This document shows positions 8,478-16,611 of a stretch of DNA of 64,000 bases, one piece after another. A program made the position numbers and the translations under genes. The stretch's first letter is position 1, and each line of letters starts with the position of its first letter. The stretch lies in NCBI GenBank assembly GCA_963840545.1, contig CAWIZE010000016.1:1-64000 (forward strand), written 5' to 3'. This DNA comes from JAKAWQ01 sp963840545 (GTDB lineage Bacteria > Pseudomonadota > Alphaproteobacteria > Acetobacterales > Acetobacteraceae). A model generated the notes under the pieces. That model saw nothing but the letters and a program-made list of their open reading frames with translations. It did not search any database and had not been told where the DNA came from.

Positions 8478-9487
8478 ACCACCGGCTCGGCCTCCCGGCC
8501 GGCGATCCGCCGACGCTCACCGTCGTCATCGACACGGAGGAGGAATTCGACTGGTCCGGCCCGTTCGACGCAGCGGCGAGCACGACCGAGAACCTCCGTC
8601 ACCAGGGGCTCGCCCAGGCGGTGTTCGACCGGCACGGCGTGGTGCCGGCCTATGTGATCGACTATCCGGTGGCGGCCTCCGAAGCGGCGCGCGCCGTGCT
8701 CGGGGGCTTCGCCGCGGCCGGGCGCTGCGAGATCGGCGCCCACCTGCACCCATGGGTCAATCCGCCGGCGGGCGCGCCGGTCGATGCTTTCCATTCCTAT
8801 CCGGGCAACCTGCCGCCCGCGCTCGAGCGGGAAAAGCTCGCCCTGCTGACGGAGAGCATTGCCGAGGGCTTCGGGCAGCTTCCGACAATCTATAAGGCAG
8901 GCCGCTACGGGATCGGCCCGGCGACGGACGCAACGCTTGCCGCTCTCGGCTACCGGATCGACGTGAGCAGGGTGCCGCATGTCGATTTTTCGGCCGACGG
9001 GGGGCCGGATTTCACCGCCCTGCCGGCCGGGCCGTTCGTCACCGCGGCCGGCGTGACGGCGCTGCCGCTTTCGGTCCATTTCGTGGGCCGCCTGGCGCGG
9101 TTCGGCCCGCGCCTCTATCCGCATCTTGCGGGAGGTTTGGGCCGGCGTCTCCGCCTGGCGGGGATCGCCGCGCGCGCCGGCCTCATCGAGCGCCTGCGCC
9201 TCTCGCCGGAGGGCCACAGCCTCGCGGACATGATCCGCCAGACGCGCGCGGCGCTGGCCGCAGGCGAGCGCCTCTTCATGCTCACCTACCACAGCTCCTC
9301 CCTCCTGCCCGGGGCGGCGCCTTATGTACGGAGCGAGGCGGATCGGGACAGCTTCCTCGCCTCTCTCGACGGCTACCTCGCGCTCTTCCTGAAGGAATGC
9401 GGCGGCCGAGCGGCGTCGGTCAGCGCCGCCGCGGCGCGGCTGGGGCCGGCAGAAGAGATCGGCCGGACACCCCGCCCGCGCTCCTGA
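8474..9487 (+). CDS. WalW-like polysaccharide deacetylase family protein
   Basis: A 337-residue protein of the NodB-homology/WalW group of carbohydrate deacetylases. VVIDTEEEFDW carries the first catalytic Asp and the metal-side acidic residue, EIGAHLHPW the metal-binding His pair, and YKAGRYG the conserved Arg segment. There is no signal peptide. The GTG start overlaps the TGA of the preceding fusion gene (GTGA), so the two are translationally coupled. Deacetylases of this type recur in PEP-CTERM-associated polysaccharide loci, which fits the two PEP-CTERM genes just downstream. Its substrate is inferred to be an N-acetylated sugar of the exported polymer. Confidence 0.78.
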   Translation: MNHRLGLPAGDPPTLTVVIDTEEEFDWSGPFDAAASTTENLRHQGLAQAVFDRHGVVPAYVIDYPVAASEAARAVLGGFAAAGRCEIGAHLHPWVNPPAGAPVDAFHSYPGNLPPALEREKLALLTESIAEGFGQLPTIYKAGRYGIGPATDATLAALGYRIDVSRVPHVDFSADGGPDFTALPAGPFVTAAGVTALPLSVHFVGRLARFGPRLYPHLAGGLGRRLRLAGIAARAGLIERLRLSPEGHSLADMIRQTRAALAAGERLFMLTYHSSSLLPGAAPYVRSEADRDSFLASLDGYLALFLKECGGRAASVSAAAARLGPAEEIGRTPRPRS

Positions 9488-9572
9488 CAGGCCCCGCCTG
9501 CCTTTCGGAATCCTTTACAGAGCCGCCCGCGCGCCTCCTGCGAAAGTCCGTCTTTTCAGGTTCTTGAGTGGC

Positions 9573-9588
9573 TGGCATGGTCCTTGCT
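9573..9588 (+). promoter_or_regulatory. Sigma-54 promoter of the first PEP-CTERM gene
   Basis: TGGCAT, five bases, then TTGCT. The -24 GG and -12 GC are ten bases apart, as required for RpoN. The predicted transcript starts near 9600, leaving a short leader before the ATG at 9628. A very similar element precedes the paralogous gene. Confidence 0.72.
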
Positions 9589-9627
9589 TCCAAGCTGAGC
9601 AAGGCACGATTTCAACAGGGGACTACG

Positions 9628-10293
9628 ATGAACAAGAAACTCCTCGCAGCTATGGTACTCGGTGCGGCCGGGCTCGCGTGGGCAGCCCCGCAGGCACGAG
9701 CCGACGTCCTCTCGATCGGGCTTCAGGAGTCGGGAACCAACGGCGGGGCCATCACCACGGAGAACACCGGGAGCGGGGCCATCAATGCCGGCCCGCTGTC
9801 ATACGGAACCTTCACCGTCAACCAAGTGTCGGCGGACGACACGGCCGCCCTGCTGCTGCCGACGATACTCGATTCCAATAGCATCAACGCGTCATCGAGC
9901 ACCGCCGGCACACTCACCATCTATATCACGGCGCAAGGCCTTACGGCGCCGACCGGTCTTTCCAACCTCAACAGCAGCTTCACCGCCAATTCCGTTCCTT
10001 CGGGCTGGACCGTCGAGGAAGAGACGCTCTACAGCTCGACGGACGCCCTCTACGGCGGGACGCTGGTCGACTCTGCGGACTTCACTTCCATCGGCACCAA
10101 TATCAAGTCGGGCCTCGTCGACTTCACCAGCCCCTTCTCGGTGACCGAGGAATACATCATCACCGCGACGGGAGCGGGAACCGCCAACGACACGATCGAT
10201 ACATCGGTTCCCGAGCCGGGCTCGCTGCTCCTTCTCGGGACCGGCCTCTTTGCGCTCGGAATGGTCGGCTGGACCCGCCGCCGGCGCGTCTGA
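9628..10293 (+). CDS. PEP-CTERM sorting-domain protein 1
   Basis: A secreted protein of 221 residues. A signal peptide (MNKKLLAAMVLGAAGLAWA, cleavage near ARAD) is followed by a Ser/Thr/Gly-rich low-charge body, then a textbook PEP-CTERM tail: VPEPGSLLLLGTGLFALG, a membrane stretch, and the basic end WTRRRRV. In this system an exosortase cleaves at the PEP motif during export and the product joins the extracellular matrix (family knowledge). The ATG at 9628 has AGGGG eight bases upstream. A sigma-54 promoter lies 40 bp upstream and a terminator follows, so it is a single-gene unit. It is a paralogue of the next gene: both mature N-termini read SIGLQE.G.NGG.ITT. Confidence 0.88.
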   Translation: MNKKLLAAMVLGAAGLAWAAPQARADVLSIGLQESGTNGGAITTENTGSGAINAGPLSYGTFTVNQVSADDTAALLLPTILDSNSINASSSTAGTLTIYITAQGLTAPTGLSNLNSSFTANSVPSGWTVEEETLYSSTDALYGGTLVDSADFTSIGTNIKSGLVDFTSPFSVTEEYIITATGAGTANDTIDTSVPEPGSLLLLGTGLFALGMVGWTRRRRV

Positions 10294-10320
10294 AGAACGT
10301 CGGAAAATTTCACAGATCGC

Positions 10321-10354
10321 GGCCGGGGGACGCCCAACCCTGGCCGTTTTTTTT
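10321..10354 (+). terminator. Rho-independent terminator after PEP-CTERM gene 1
   Basis: GGCCGGGG (10321-10328) pairs with CCCTGGCC (10338-10345) with a single G-U, followed after one G by eight T residues. It begins 28 nt after the stop codon. Confidence 0.85.
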
Positions 10355-10415
10355 GCGCCGTCGCCCGAAAGCACGAAGCCCGCTCCTCGGCAGGGGCGTG
10401 ACATAGTGAGGTTGC

Positions 10416-10438
10416 GTCTGTTTTTTTTACACACAGAC
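10416..10438. repeat. Inverted repeat upstream of second sigma-54 promoter
   Basis: GTCTGT and ACAGAC, six base pairs, are separated by 11 bases that include a run of T. It lies about 45 bp upstream of the -24 box, a position typical of enhancer-binding activator sites. It could equally be part of a second terminator-like structure. Its function is not known. Confidence 0.45.
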
Positions 10439-10483
10439 AACCCCCGGGCGAACAGGGCCATTTCAATTCAATTGGTTGGCGGT

Positions 10484-10499
10484 AGGCATAGAATTTGCT
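10484..10499 (+). promoter_or_regulatory. Sigma-54 promoter of the second PEP-CTERM gene
   Basis: AGGCAT, five bases, TTGCT. It has the same GG-N10-GC spacing as the element at 9573, with one deviation (A for T at the first base). Its presence rules out coding starts upstream of about 10510. Confidence 0.62.
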
Positions 10500-10533
10500 T
10501 CGGTTGCGGTCGGGACGGAATTCTCAACCGAAG
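10498..10533 (+). repeat. Hairpin in the 5' leader of the second PEP-CTERM gene
   Basis: CTTCGGTTG (10498-10506) and CAACCGAAG (10525-10533) form a perfect 9-bp inverted repeat around an 18-base loop. It spans the predicted start of transcription and ends eight bases before the proposed GTG start codon, so it could affect initiation or translation. Confidence 0.5.
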
Positions 10534-10541
10534 ATATCGAA

Positions 10542-11222
10542 GTGGTCAGATTTTTTTTCGCAGCGCTCCTTGTGGCCGCCGCCGGCCTCGCAGCGACCGA
10601 TGAGGCGAGGGCCAATCCGGTCTCGATCGGATTGCAGGAGGCCGGGGTCAATGGCGGCCGGATCACCACGATCGGCTCCGGCAGCGGAAAGGCCGGGGGC
10701 CTTGCCCTGAATTACGGATCCTTCGTCGTCAGCGGGTCCTTGGCGCACGCCTCTATTGGGTCCGGCTGGCTCCCCGAACTCCTCGATTCCACCAGCCTCA
10801 CCGCCTCCACCGTGTCGCCCGGCACGCTCCACGTCTGGATGACCGCGCAGGGGCTTATCAGGCCGGCAGGCTTCGCCGACGTGATCACCAGCTTCACCGC
10901 CGACGCGCTGCTCGGGTCCGCGGTATCGATCACCGAAGAGACCTTCTACAGCGCGACGGACGCACGCTACGGGACCACCACGCCGCTCTCCTCGGCGGGG
11001 TTCAGCGCCGCGGGAAGCACCACGGATCTCGCGCCCATCGCCTTCACCGACGGCCTCTTCTCGATCACCGAGGAGTACACAATCGCCTTGACCGGGCCCG
11101 GCCTCGCCTGGGGCACCATCGACACCTCGGATCCCCCGGTGCCCGAGCCGGGCTCGCTGCTTCTTCTCGGCACCGCGCTTATCGGCCTTGGCCTGGCCGG
11201 AAGGCGCCGCGAGCAAGCGTGA
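10542..11222 (+). CDS. PEP-CTERM sorting-domain protein 2
   Basis: Paralogue of the preceding gene, about 226 residues. A signal peptide (VRFFFAALLVAAAGLAATDEARA) leads into SIGLQEAGVNGGRITT, nearly the same mature N-terminus as the first copy. The body is again Ser/Thr/Gly-rich, with ITEETFYSATDA and FSITEEYTI corresponding to EEETLYSSTDA and FSVTEEYII in copy 1. The tail VPEPGSLLLLGTALIG plus a membrane stretch and RRREQA is a standard PEP-CTERM signal. I place the start at the GTG at 10542, because the sigma-54 promoter at 10484 excludes earlier codons; the ribosome binding site is weak. The spacing from promoter to start is close to that of copy 1, so the whole transcription unit seems to have been duplicated. 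Confidence 0.8.
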   Translation: MVRFFFAALLVAAAGLAATDEARANPVSIGLQEAGVNGGRITTIGSGSGKAGGLALNYGSFVVSGSLAHASIGSGWLPELLDSTSLTASTVSPGTLHVWMTAQGLIRPAGFADVITSFTADALLGSAVSITEETFYSATDARYGTTTPLSSAGFSAAGSTTDLAPIAFTDGLFSITEEYTIALTGPGLAWGTIDTSDPPVPEPGSLLLLGTALIGLGLAGRRREQA

Positions 11223-11240
11223 ATCCCCTGTTGGAATTCT

Positions 11241-12374
11241 TTATCGTTCGCGGCTCGTCTCGCGTCGCATGCCGGCGGCGATCGCGGTGTAGCCATGCCT
11301 GAGGCGAAACAGCATTCCCGGCGGCGACCACCGTGCCGCCAGCACCGCCCAATGCAGCCGGCTCGCCGCGTCGGCGAGGCTGGTCTTGTAGCGCTCGGCG
11401 CCGCCGAGGAAATCGTACCGCTCCAGCCCTTCGCGCAGGTACATCCCGATCGCCTGGTGATGGGCGGTGAGCCCGGGCTTCTCGTGGCGGTCGGCAAGCG
11501 CGTAATCGAACCCGCTCTGATAGGCATAGACGGTGCCGCGATAGACGAAGTTCAGAAGGTAGCCGAGGCAACGGGCCCCGGCCGAGATTTCCAGCAGGTT
11601 GACCTGTCGCAGGGGCAGCCCGCGGTCGATCAGGGCGTGATGGAAGCGGCGGAAATTCGTATCCGCGAAGGCGCCGGGCTGGCCGCGGCTCTGCCAGGTG
11701 CGCTGGTGCAGCGTGGCCAGCGCCTCCAGCCATCGGTGCCCCTCCGCCGCGTCCGCGGCACGGCGGATGGTGAGCGGGCCGGATGCGGAAAATCGCCGCT
11801 CCGAACGGCGGAGCTGGTAGCGCGCGTTGGCGCTCAGCCGGTCGAGCACGCCGATTTCCTCCCGCCGCAGGCCGGCGAGATCGACGGCGGGGGCGAGCCG
11901 CGTATCCTTGAGCGCCGTCACCAGGCCGCTGGCGCGGGCGGCGGCGAGCACCTCGTCATCGACGCCGCTCAGGACGACGCGCCGCCCGCCCGGCAGCGGC
12001 CACGGCGCGAGACGCTGCGCGAGCGCCGCGCGCAGCAGGCGGGGCAGCACGGACGGGGCGAAGCCGCGCGCCACCAGCGGGCCGTTATGCTCGATGAAGA
12101 CCGTGTCGAACGAGGCGATGCCGCTCTCGCCGAGCAGCAGGCATTCGGTGCCGAACCGCTCGCGGCGCCGATTGAAGAGCGCCAGCGCGATCGGCGCGCC
12201 CCCGGCATGGGCCTCGAGCAGGACCGGGTCCGGGAATCGCTCCCGCATCAGGCACCCGGTGTAGGTCCAGCTTTGGAAGAACGAGCACTCGGCGCGACGC
12301 TCCAGCGCGCCCCACCGCCGCCCGACTTCCGTCTCGTCCGGCGCCGGCCCAAGCGTTATCCGCAAATCCGCCAT
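11241..12374 (-). CDS. FemAB/GNAT-type acyltransferase
   Basis: A 377-residue protein with the double GNAT fold of the FemAB/CelD-like group. Visible landmarks are the N-terminal SFFQSWTYTGCL, the middle segment LSANARYQLRRSERRF, and the C-terminal LEISAGARCLGYLLNFVYRGTVYAYQ followed by HHQAIGMYLREGLERYDFLGGAERYK, which is the acyl-carrier face. FemAB-like proteins occur in PEP-CTERM-linked polysaccharide loci and are thought to acylate or aminoacylate the polymer or its precursor. I chose the ATG at 12374 since the 60 codons upstream look non-coding. It faces the PEP-CTERM genes and is divergent from the YdcF-like gene. Confidence 0.72.
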   Translation of the reverse strand: MADLRITLGPAPDETEVGRRWGALERRAECSFFQSWTYTGCLMRERFPDPVLLEAHAGGAPIALALFNRRRERFGTECLLLGESGIASFDTVFIEHNGPLVARGFAPSVLPRLLRAALAQRLAPWPLPGGRRVVLSGVDDEVLAAARASGLVTALKDTRLAPAVDLAGLRREEIGVLDRLSANARYQLRRSERRFSASGPLTIRRAADAAEGHRWLEALATLHQRTWQSRGQPGAFADTNFRRFHHALIDRGLPLRQVNLLEISAGARCLGYLLNFVYRGTVYAYQSGFDYALADRHEKPGLTAHHQAIGMYLREGLERYDFLGGAERYKTSLADAASRLHWAVLAARWSPPGMLFRLRHGYTAIAAGMRRETSRER

Positions 12375-12586
12375 CGGGGCATGCCTGTCCGCGCCGGCCG
12401 CAGAGAGGGCTTCCGGCCTGGTCACCGGCTTCTCCCCGACCCGCCGCCCCGCGCGATACCGTGCGCCATCGGACCGGTTTCTCTCCTCCTTTCGCGCGCG
12501 CTCCGGCGTGGCGGCGCTTGACAAAGCCTGATGCTCCGGGCCGACAAAGGTCAATGCCGCTGCACTGCCCCGGGACTCTGGACTGA

Positions 12587-13330
12587 ATGTCGCTCAATGT
12601 CTTCGCTACGGCGCTGGTGGTGCCGCCGCTGGCGGCGATCCCGATCACGCTCGCCGGCGCGGCGCTCGGCTGGCGCTGGCGCCGCGCCGGCCTCGTGCTG
12701 GCCGGGATCGGAGCCGCCCTGCTGCTGCTCCTCTCGCTGCCGGCCGTGGCGGGGAGCCTGCTGGCCGTGCTCGAGCAGGGCCTCCCGCTCACCCCGCTGC
12801 CGCAGGACCCGCCTCAAGCGATCGTGATTCTCTCCGCCGATGTCGTGCATGCGGCCGGGCCGGACGGATACGGCGTCGGGCCGCTCACGCTCGAGCGCCT
12901 GGTGGCGGGCGTTGCGCTTTACCGGCGTGTCCACTTGCCGATCCTGCTCACCGGCGGCCGGCCGGATAACGGAGGCGGGCCCTCGATCGCCGCCCGGATG
13001 GCAACGGTGCTGGCGCGCGACTTCGACGTGCCGGCGCGCTGGCAGGAGAACCGCTCGGCGAACACCTGGCAGAATGCGGCTTTCAGCGCGGCGATCCTGG
13101 CCCATCAAAACATCCGCTCGATTTACCTTGTCACCCACGCATGGCACATGCGGCGGGCAATGTTCTGCTTCCGGCATTTCGGGATCACCGTCACCGCCGC
13201 CCCGGTGCGGATCGACCGCATGCCGACCCCCGTGCTCGCGGATTTCGCGCCCACCGTCACCGCCTGGGCGGATTCATACTACGCGCTTCATGAATGGATC
13301 GGCCTTGCCTGGTACCGCCTGCGCTATTGA
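12587..13330 (+). CDS. YdcF/SanA-like DUF218 membrane protein
   Basis: A 247-residue protein with two N-terminal membrane segments (about residues 4-30 and 36-60) and a periplasmic DUF218 domain. The domain motifs are all present: AIVILSADVV, LLTGGRPDN, ENRSANTWQNA and YLVTHAWHMRRA. Related proteins (ElyC, YdcF) act in envelope polysaccharide or undecaprenyl-phosphate metabolism, so a role in cell-envelope carbohydrate handling is reasonable. It is divergent from the FemAB-like gene and followed within four bases by a second acyltransferase gene. Confidence 0.82.
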   Translation: MSLNVFATALVVPPLAAIPITLAGAALGWRWRRAGLVLAGIGAALLLLLSLPAVAGSLLAVLEQGLPLTPLPQDPPQAIVILSADVVHAAGPDGYGVGPLTLERLVAGVALYRRVHLPILLTGGRPDNGGGPSIAARMATVLARDFDVPARWQENRSANTWQNAAFSAAILAHQNIRSIYLVTHAWHMRRAMFCFRHFGITVTAAPVRIDRMPTPVLADFAPTVTAWADSYYALHEWIGLAWYRLRY

Positions 13331-13334
13331 GGGC

Positions 13335-14396
13335 GTGGCCGCCTCGCTTGCCGTCCACGCCGCGCTCGCCGCGCTGCCGGACGCCGCGGCACGGCTGTTC
13401 GCCGACCCCGCCGAGGATTTCTTCGCCAGCCGCCTGTGGTTTTCCATCCTCATCGCCCACGGCCTGCCGGCGGAACGCACGCCCCTTTTCGCGGTGTGCA
13501 GCGCCGGCGGCACGCCGTTCGCCGTGCTGCCGCTCGCCGGCCGCGCCGGCGCGAGCGGGCTCGGCTCCCTGACGGATCCCTATACATGCGAATACCGGCC
13601 GCTCTTCGCCCCAGGTGCGGCGCCGGCGATGGCGGGGGCGCTGATCGGGCGGCTTCTCCGCGGCCCCGCCCCGGCGCGGCTCGACGCGCTCGCGGCGGAG
13701 GCGCCCGGGCTCGATGCGTTCGTCGCCGGGCTCCGCGACGCCGGGCTTGCCGTGCTGCGCTTCGATCATTTCGGCAACTGGCACGAAAAGGTGGCGGGCC
13801 GCTCCTTCGCCGAGTATCTGGCGGCGCGGCCGGGGGCGCTGCGCACGACGATCCGGCGGAAAGCGCGCCGCGGCGAGGCGGCGCAGGGCTTTTCCCTGAT
13901 CGGCGGCGGGGCCGACCTCGCGGACGGGATCGCCGCCTTCGCTTCGGTCTATGCGCGGAGCTGGAAGGAGCCCGAGCCTTTTCCGGGGTTCCAGTCGGCG
14001 CTGATGCGCGCGGCCGCCGCTTCGGGCCTCCTCCGGCTCGGCGTGCTCCGCCTCGGGGGCGCGGTGGCCGCGGCCCAGCTCTGGATCGTCGTGGGCGGCC
14101 GCGCCATGCTGCTCAAGCTCGCCCACGACGAATCCCTTGCCGCCGCCTCCCCCGGCACCGTGCTCACCGCGCTGATGATCGAGCGCCTGCTCGGGCAGGA
14201 GCGCATCCTCGAGCTCGATTTCGGCCGCGGCGACGACCCCTACAAGCGGCTCTGGGCCACGGGCAGGCGCCAGCGGATCGGGCTCGTGCTCGCTGATCCG
14301 CGCACCGCGCGCGGCATTGCCGAGATCGGCCGCTCCGTGGTCGGCGGCGGCCGAAGGCGGCTCCTGGCCGCGCTCGGCCAGCGGCGAGGCGCCTGA
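13335..14396 (+). CDS. BioF2/CelD-like GNAT acyltransferase
   Basis: A protein of about 353 residues related to the CelD/FemAB GNAT_6 group. Typical features are DHFGNWHEKVAGRSFAEYLA, a basic stretch LRTTIRRKARRGE, then SVYARSWKEPEPFPGF and a closing IERLLGQERILELDFGRGDDPYK. The last is the signature end of this group, in which the acyl-CoA-binding fold finishes. The start is uncertain: a GTG at 13335, four bases after the previous stop, fits the tight spacing of the operon, while an ATG at 13290 would overlap the upstream gene by 41 bases. Its stop overlaps the next gene (ATGA). It probably adds an acyl group to a sugar intermediate. Confidence 0.75.
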   Translation: MAASLAVHAALAALPDAAARLFADPAEDFFASRLWFSILIAHGLPAERTPLFAVCSAGGTPFAVLPLAGRAGASGLGSLTDPYTCEYRPLFAPGAAPAMAGALIGRLLRGPAPARLDALAAEAPGLDAFVAGLRDAGLAVLRFDHFGNWHEKVAGRSFAEYLAARPGALRTTIRRKARRGEAAQGFSLIGGGADLADGIAAFASVYARSWKEPEPFPGFQSALMRAAAASGLLRLGVLRLGGAVAAAQLWIVVGGRAMLLKLAHDESLAAASPGTVLTALMIERLLGQERILELDFGRGDDPYKRLWATGRRQRIGLVLADPRTARGIAEIGRSVVGGGRRRLLAALGQRRGA

Positions 14397-15526
14397 TGCG
14401 GATCCTTTACAGCCACCGCATCCAGTCCCATGACGGGCAGTCCGTGCATATCGAGGAGATGGTCGCCGCGCTCGGCGCCGCCGGCCACGAAGTGCTGGTG
14501 GTCGGCCCGGGCTTCTATGCAAGCTCGGGTTTCGGGGCTGAGAGCCGGGCGGTGGCGCTGGCGCGGCGCCTGCTGCCGGCGGCGGCGGCGGAGCTTGCCG
14601 AGCTTGCCTACAACCTCCCCGCCGCGCGCCGGCTCGCCCGGGCTGCCGCGTCGTTCCGCCCGGACCTGATCTATGAGCGCTACAACCTCTATTACCTCGC
14701 CGGCGCATGGCTCGCGCGGAGGCGCGGGGTGCCCTTCTATCTCGAGGTGAACGCGCCGCTCGCCGAGGAGCGAAGCCGCTTCGGGGGGCTCGGGCTCGGC
14801 CGCCTCGCGCGCGCCGGGGAGCGCCGCGTCTGGCGCGCCGCGGACCGGGTCTTCGCCGTCACCAGCGAGCTTGGCAGGCTGATCGCAGCCGAGGGTGTTC
14901 CAGAGGAGCGCATCGTCATCACCCCGAACGGGGTCGATCCCGGCCGCTTCCCGCCCCGGCCGCCGCCCGGCGAGGGTGGCGGGCTGGTGCTCGGCTTCAT
15001 CGGCTTCGCACGGCCCTGGCATGGCCTGGATAGTGTCATTCGCGGGATCGCCGAGGCCGGCCCCGCACTTTCGCTGGTGGTGGCGGGCGAGGGGCCGGCA
15101 TGCGCGGATCTATACGAACTGGCCCATCGCTTGGGGTGTGAAGGCCAGGTTCGGTTCACTGGTCTCACGCCACGAGACGAAGTGCCCGCCCTTCTCACAA
15201 AATTCGACATCGCGCTGCAGCCGCGCGCGCTCCCTTACGCCTCGCCGCTCAAGCTCTTCGAATACATGGCGGCCGGCTCGGCGATCGTCGCCCCGGACCA
15301 GCCGAATATCCGCGAAATCGTCGCCCACGAGGAGAGCGCGCTGCTCTTCGATCCCGACCGGCCGGAGGCCATGTGGCAGGCCATTTCCCGACTTGCCGCC
15401 GACCCGGCGCTCCGGATTCGGCTGGGAGAAACGGCGCGCGCGGAGATCCTGCGCCGGGACTTCACCTGGGCCGGCAACGCCGCGCGGGTGGTCGCGCTGG
15501 CGGAGGCGGATCTCGCCCGCAGATGA
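14396..15526 (+). CDS. Glycosyltransferase family 4
   Basis: A 376-residue GT-B enzyme. The N-terminal acceptor domain has SHDGQSVHIEEMVAAL, and the donor domain shows IVITPNGVDPGRF, LGFIGFARPWHGLDSV, LSLVVAGEGP and the E-x7-E region (SPLKLFEYMAAGSAIVAPD then IREIV), which binds the nucleotide-sugar. It is cytoplasmic or peripheral on the inner membrane. Its ATG overlaps the previous TGA and its own TGA overlaps the next ATG, so the genes 13335-17531 form a translationally coupled string. The sugar specificity is unknown. Confidence 0.9.
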   Translation: MRILYSHRIQSHDGQSVHIEEMVAALGAAGHEVLVVGPGFYASSGFGAESRAVALARRLLPAAAAELAELAYNLPAARRLARAAASFRPDLIYERYNLYYLAGAWLARRRGVPFYLEVNAPLAEERSRFGGLGLGRLARAGERRVWRAADRVFAVTSELGRLIAAEGVPEERIVITPNGVDPGRFPPRPPPGEGGGLVLGFIGFARPWHGLDSVIRGIAEAGPALSLVVAGEGPACADLYELAHRLGCEGQVRFTGLTPRDEVPALLTKFDIALQPRALPYASPLKLFEYMAAGSAIVAPDQPNIREIVAHEESALLFDPDRPEAMWQAISRLAADPALRIRLGETARAEILRRDFTWAGNAARVVALAEADLARR

Positions 15527-16611
15527 GCACGAAGCTCATTCTCCATGTTTTTCCGAGCTTCGCCGCCGGCGGGGCGCAGATGCGGCTCGTCGCCCTCGCC
15601 AACCATTTCGGCCCGGCCTTCCGCCACGCGGTGATCGCGCTCGACGGCGATCTCGGCGCACGGAGCCGGCTTTCGCCCGCGCTCGACCTCTCTTTTCCCC
15701 CGTTCCCGCCCGCCGGCGGGGGCCTGCCGATGCGTCTCCTCCGCGCCCGCCGCCTCCTCGCCGGGCTGCGGCCGGACGTGCTCGTGACCAGCAACTGGGG
15801 CGCGATCGAATGGGCAATCGCCAACCTCGTGCCGATGGCACGCCACATCCATACCGAGGACGGGTTCGGGGTGGGGGAACGCGACCGCCAGATGCCCCGG
15901 CGGGTGCTGACCCGCCGGCTATGCTTGCGGCGGAGCCTGGTGGCGGTGCCCTCGCGGACGCTGCTCCGCATCGCCGAAGAGGTCTGGCGCCTGCCGCCCG
16001 GGCGCATCCGCTATATCCCGAACGGGGTCGATCTGGCGCGTTTCCGCCCGCCAAATCCGCCCCCGGACGCGCTGGCGCCAATGGGCCCGCCCGTGATAGG
16101 GTGCGTGGCGGGCTTGCGGCCCGAGAAGAACCTCGCCCGGCTGCTCCGGGCGGTGCGCGATCTCGCACCTGCCCATCCGTGCCGCCTGGTGATTGCCGGC
16201 GACGGGCCCGAGCGGGGGCGGCTTGCGGCGCTCGCGGCCGGGCTCGGGCTTGCGGTCGAATTCCTCGGCGATGTGCCCGACCCGGCGCCGCTCTACCCGA
16301 GCTTCGACATCTTCGCGCTCTCCTCCGATACCGAGCAGATGCCGCTCTCGGTGCTCGAGGCGATGGCCTCCGGCCTGCCCATCGCGGCGAGCGATGTCGG
16401 CGACATCGCGGCGATGGTGGCGCCGGCGAACCGGATTTTTATCAGCGGCCGCGACGAGGCGGCACTGGCGCGCTCGCTCGGCCGGCTGCTGGCAGCGGCG
16501 GAAGAACGGCGGGCGATCGGGGCGGCGAACCGCCAGCGCGCGGAGCAAGAGTTCGACGAGCAGGCGATGTTCCGCCGCTATCGGGCATTGCTGGAAGGCG
16601 GGGAGGGGTGA
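15523..16611 (+). CDS. Glycosyltransferase family 4
   Basis: A 362-residue GT-B enzyme. LHVFPSFAAGGAQMRLVALAN is the glycine-rich acceptor loop, IRYIPNGVDLARF and GCVAGLRPEKNLARLL mark the start of the donor domain, and SSDTEQMPLSVLEAMASGLP then SDVGDIAAMV is the E-x7-E nucleotide-sugar site. The start overlaps the previous stop as ATGA and the stop overlaps the epimerase start as GTGA. It is closest in style to GT4 enzymes of XrtA/PEP-CTERM-associated loci (impression, not tested). Confidence 0.9.
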   Translation: MSTKLILHVFPSFAAGGAQMRLVALANHFGPAFRHAVIALDGDLGARSRLSPALDLSFPPFPPAGGGLPMRLLRARRLLAGLRPDVLVTSNWGAIEWAIANLVPMARHIHTEDGFGVGERDRQMPRRVLTRRLCLRRSLVAVPSRTLLRIAEEVWRLPPGRIRYIPNGVDLARFRPPNPPPDALAPMGPPVIGCVAGLRPEKNLARLLRAVRDLAPAHPCRLVIAGDGPERGRLAALAAGLGLAVEFLGDVPDPAPLYPSFDIFALSSDTEQMPLSVLEAMASGLPIAASDVGDIAAMVAPANRIFISGRDEAALARSLGRLLAAAEERRAIGAANRQRAEQEFDEQAMFRRYRALLEGGEG

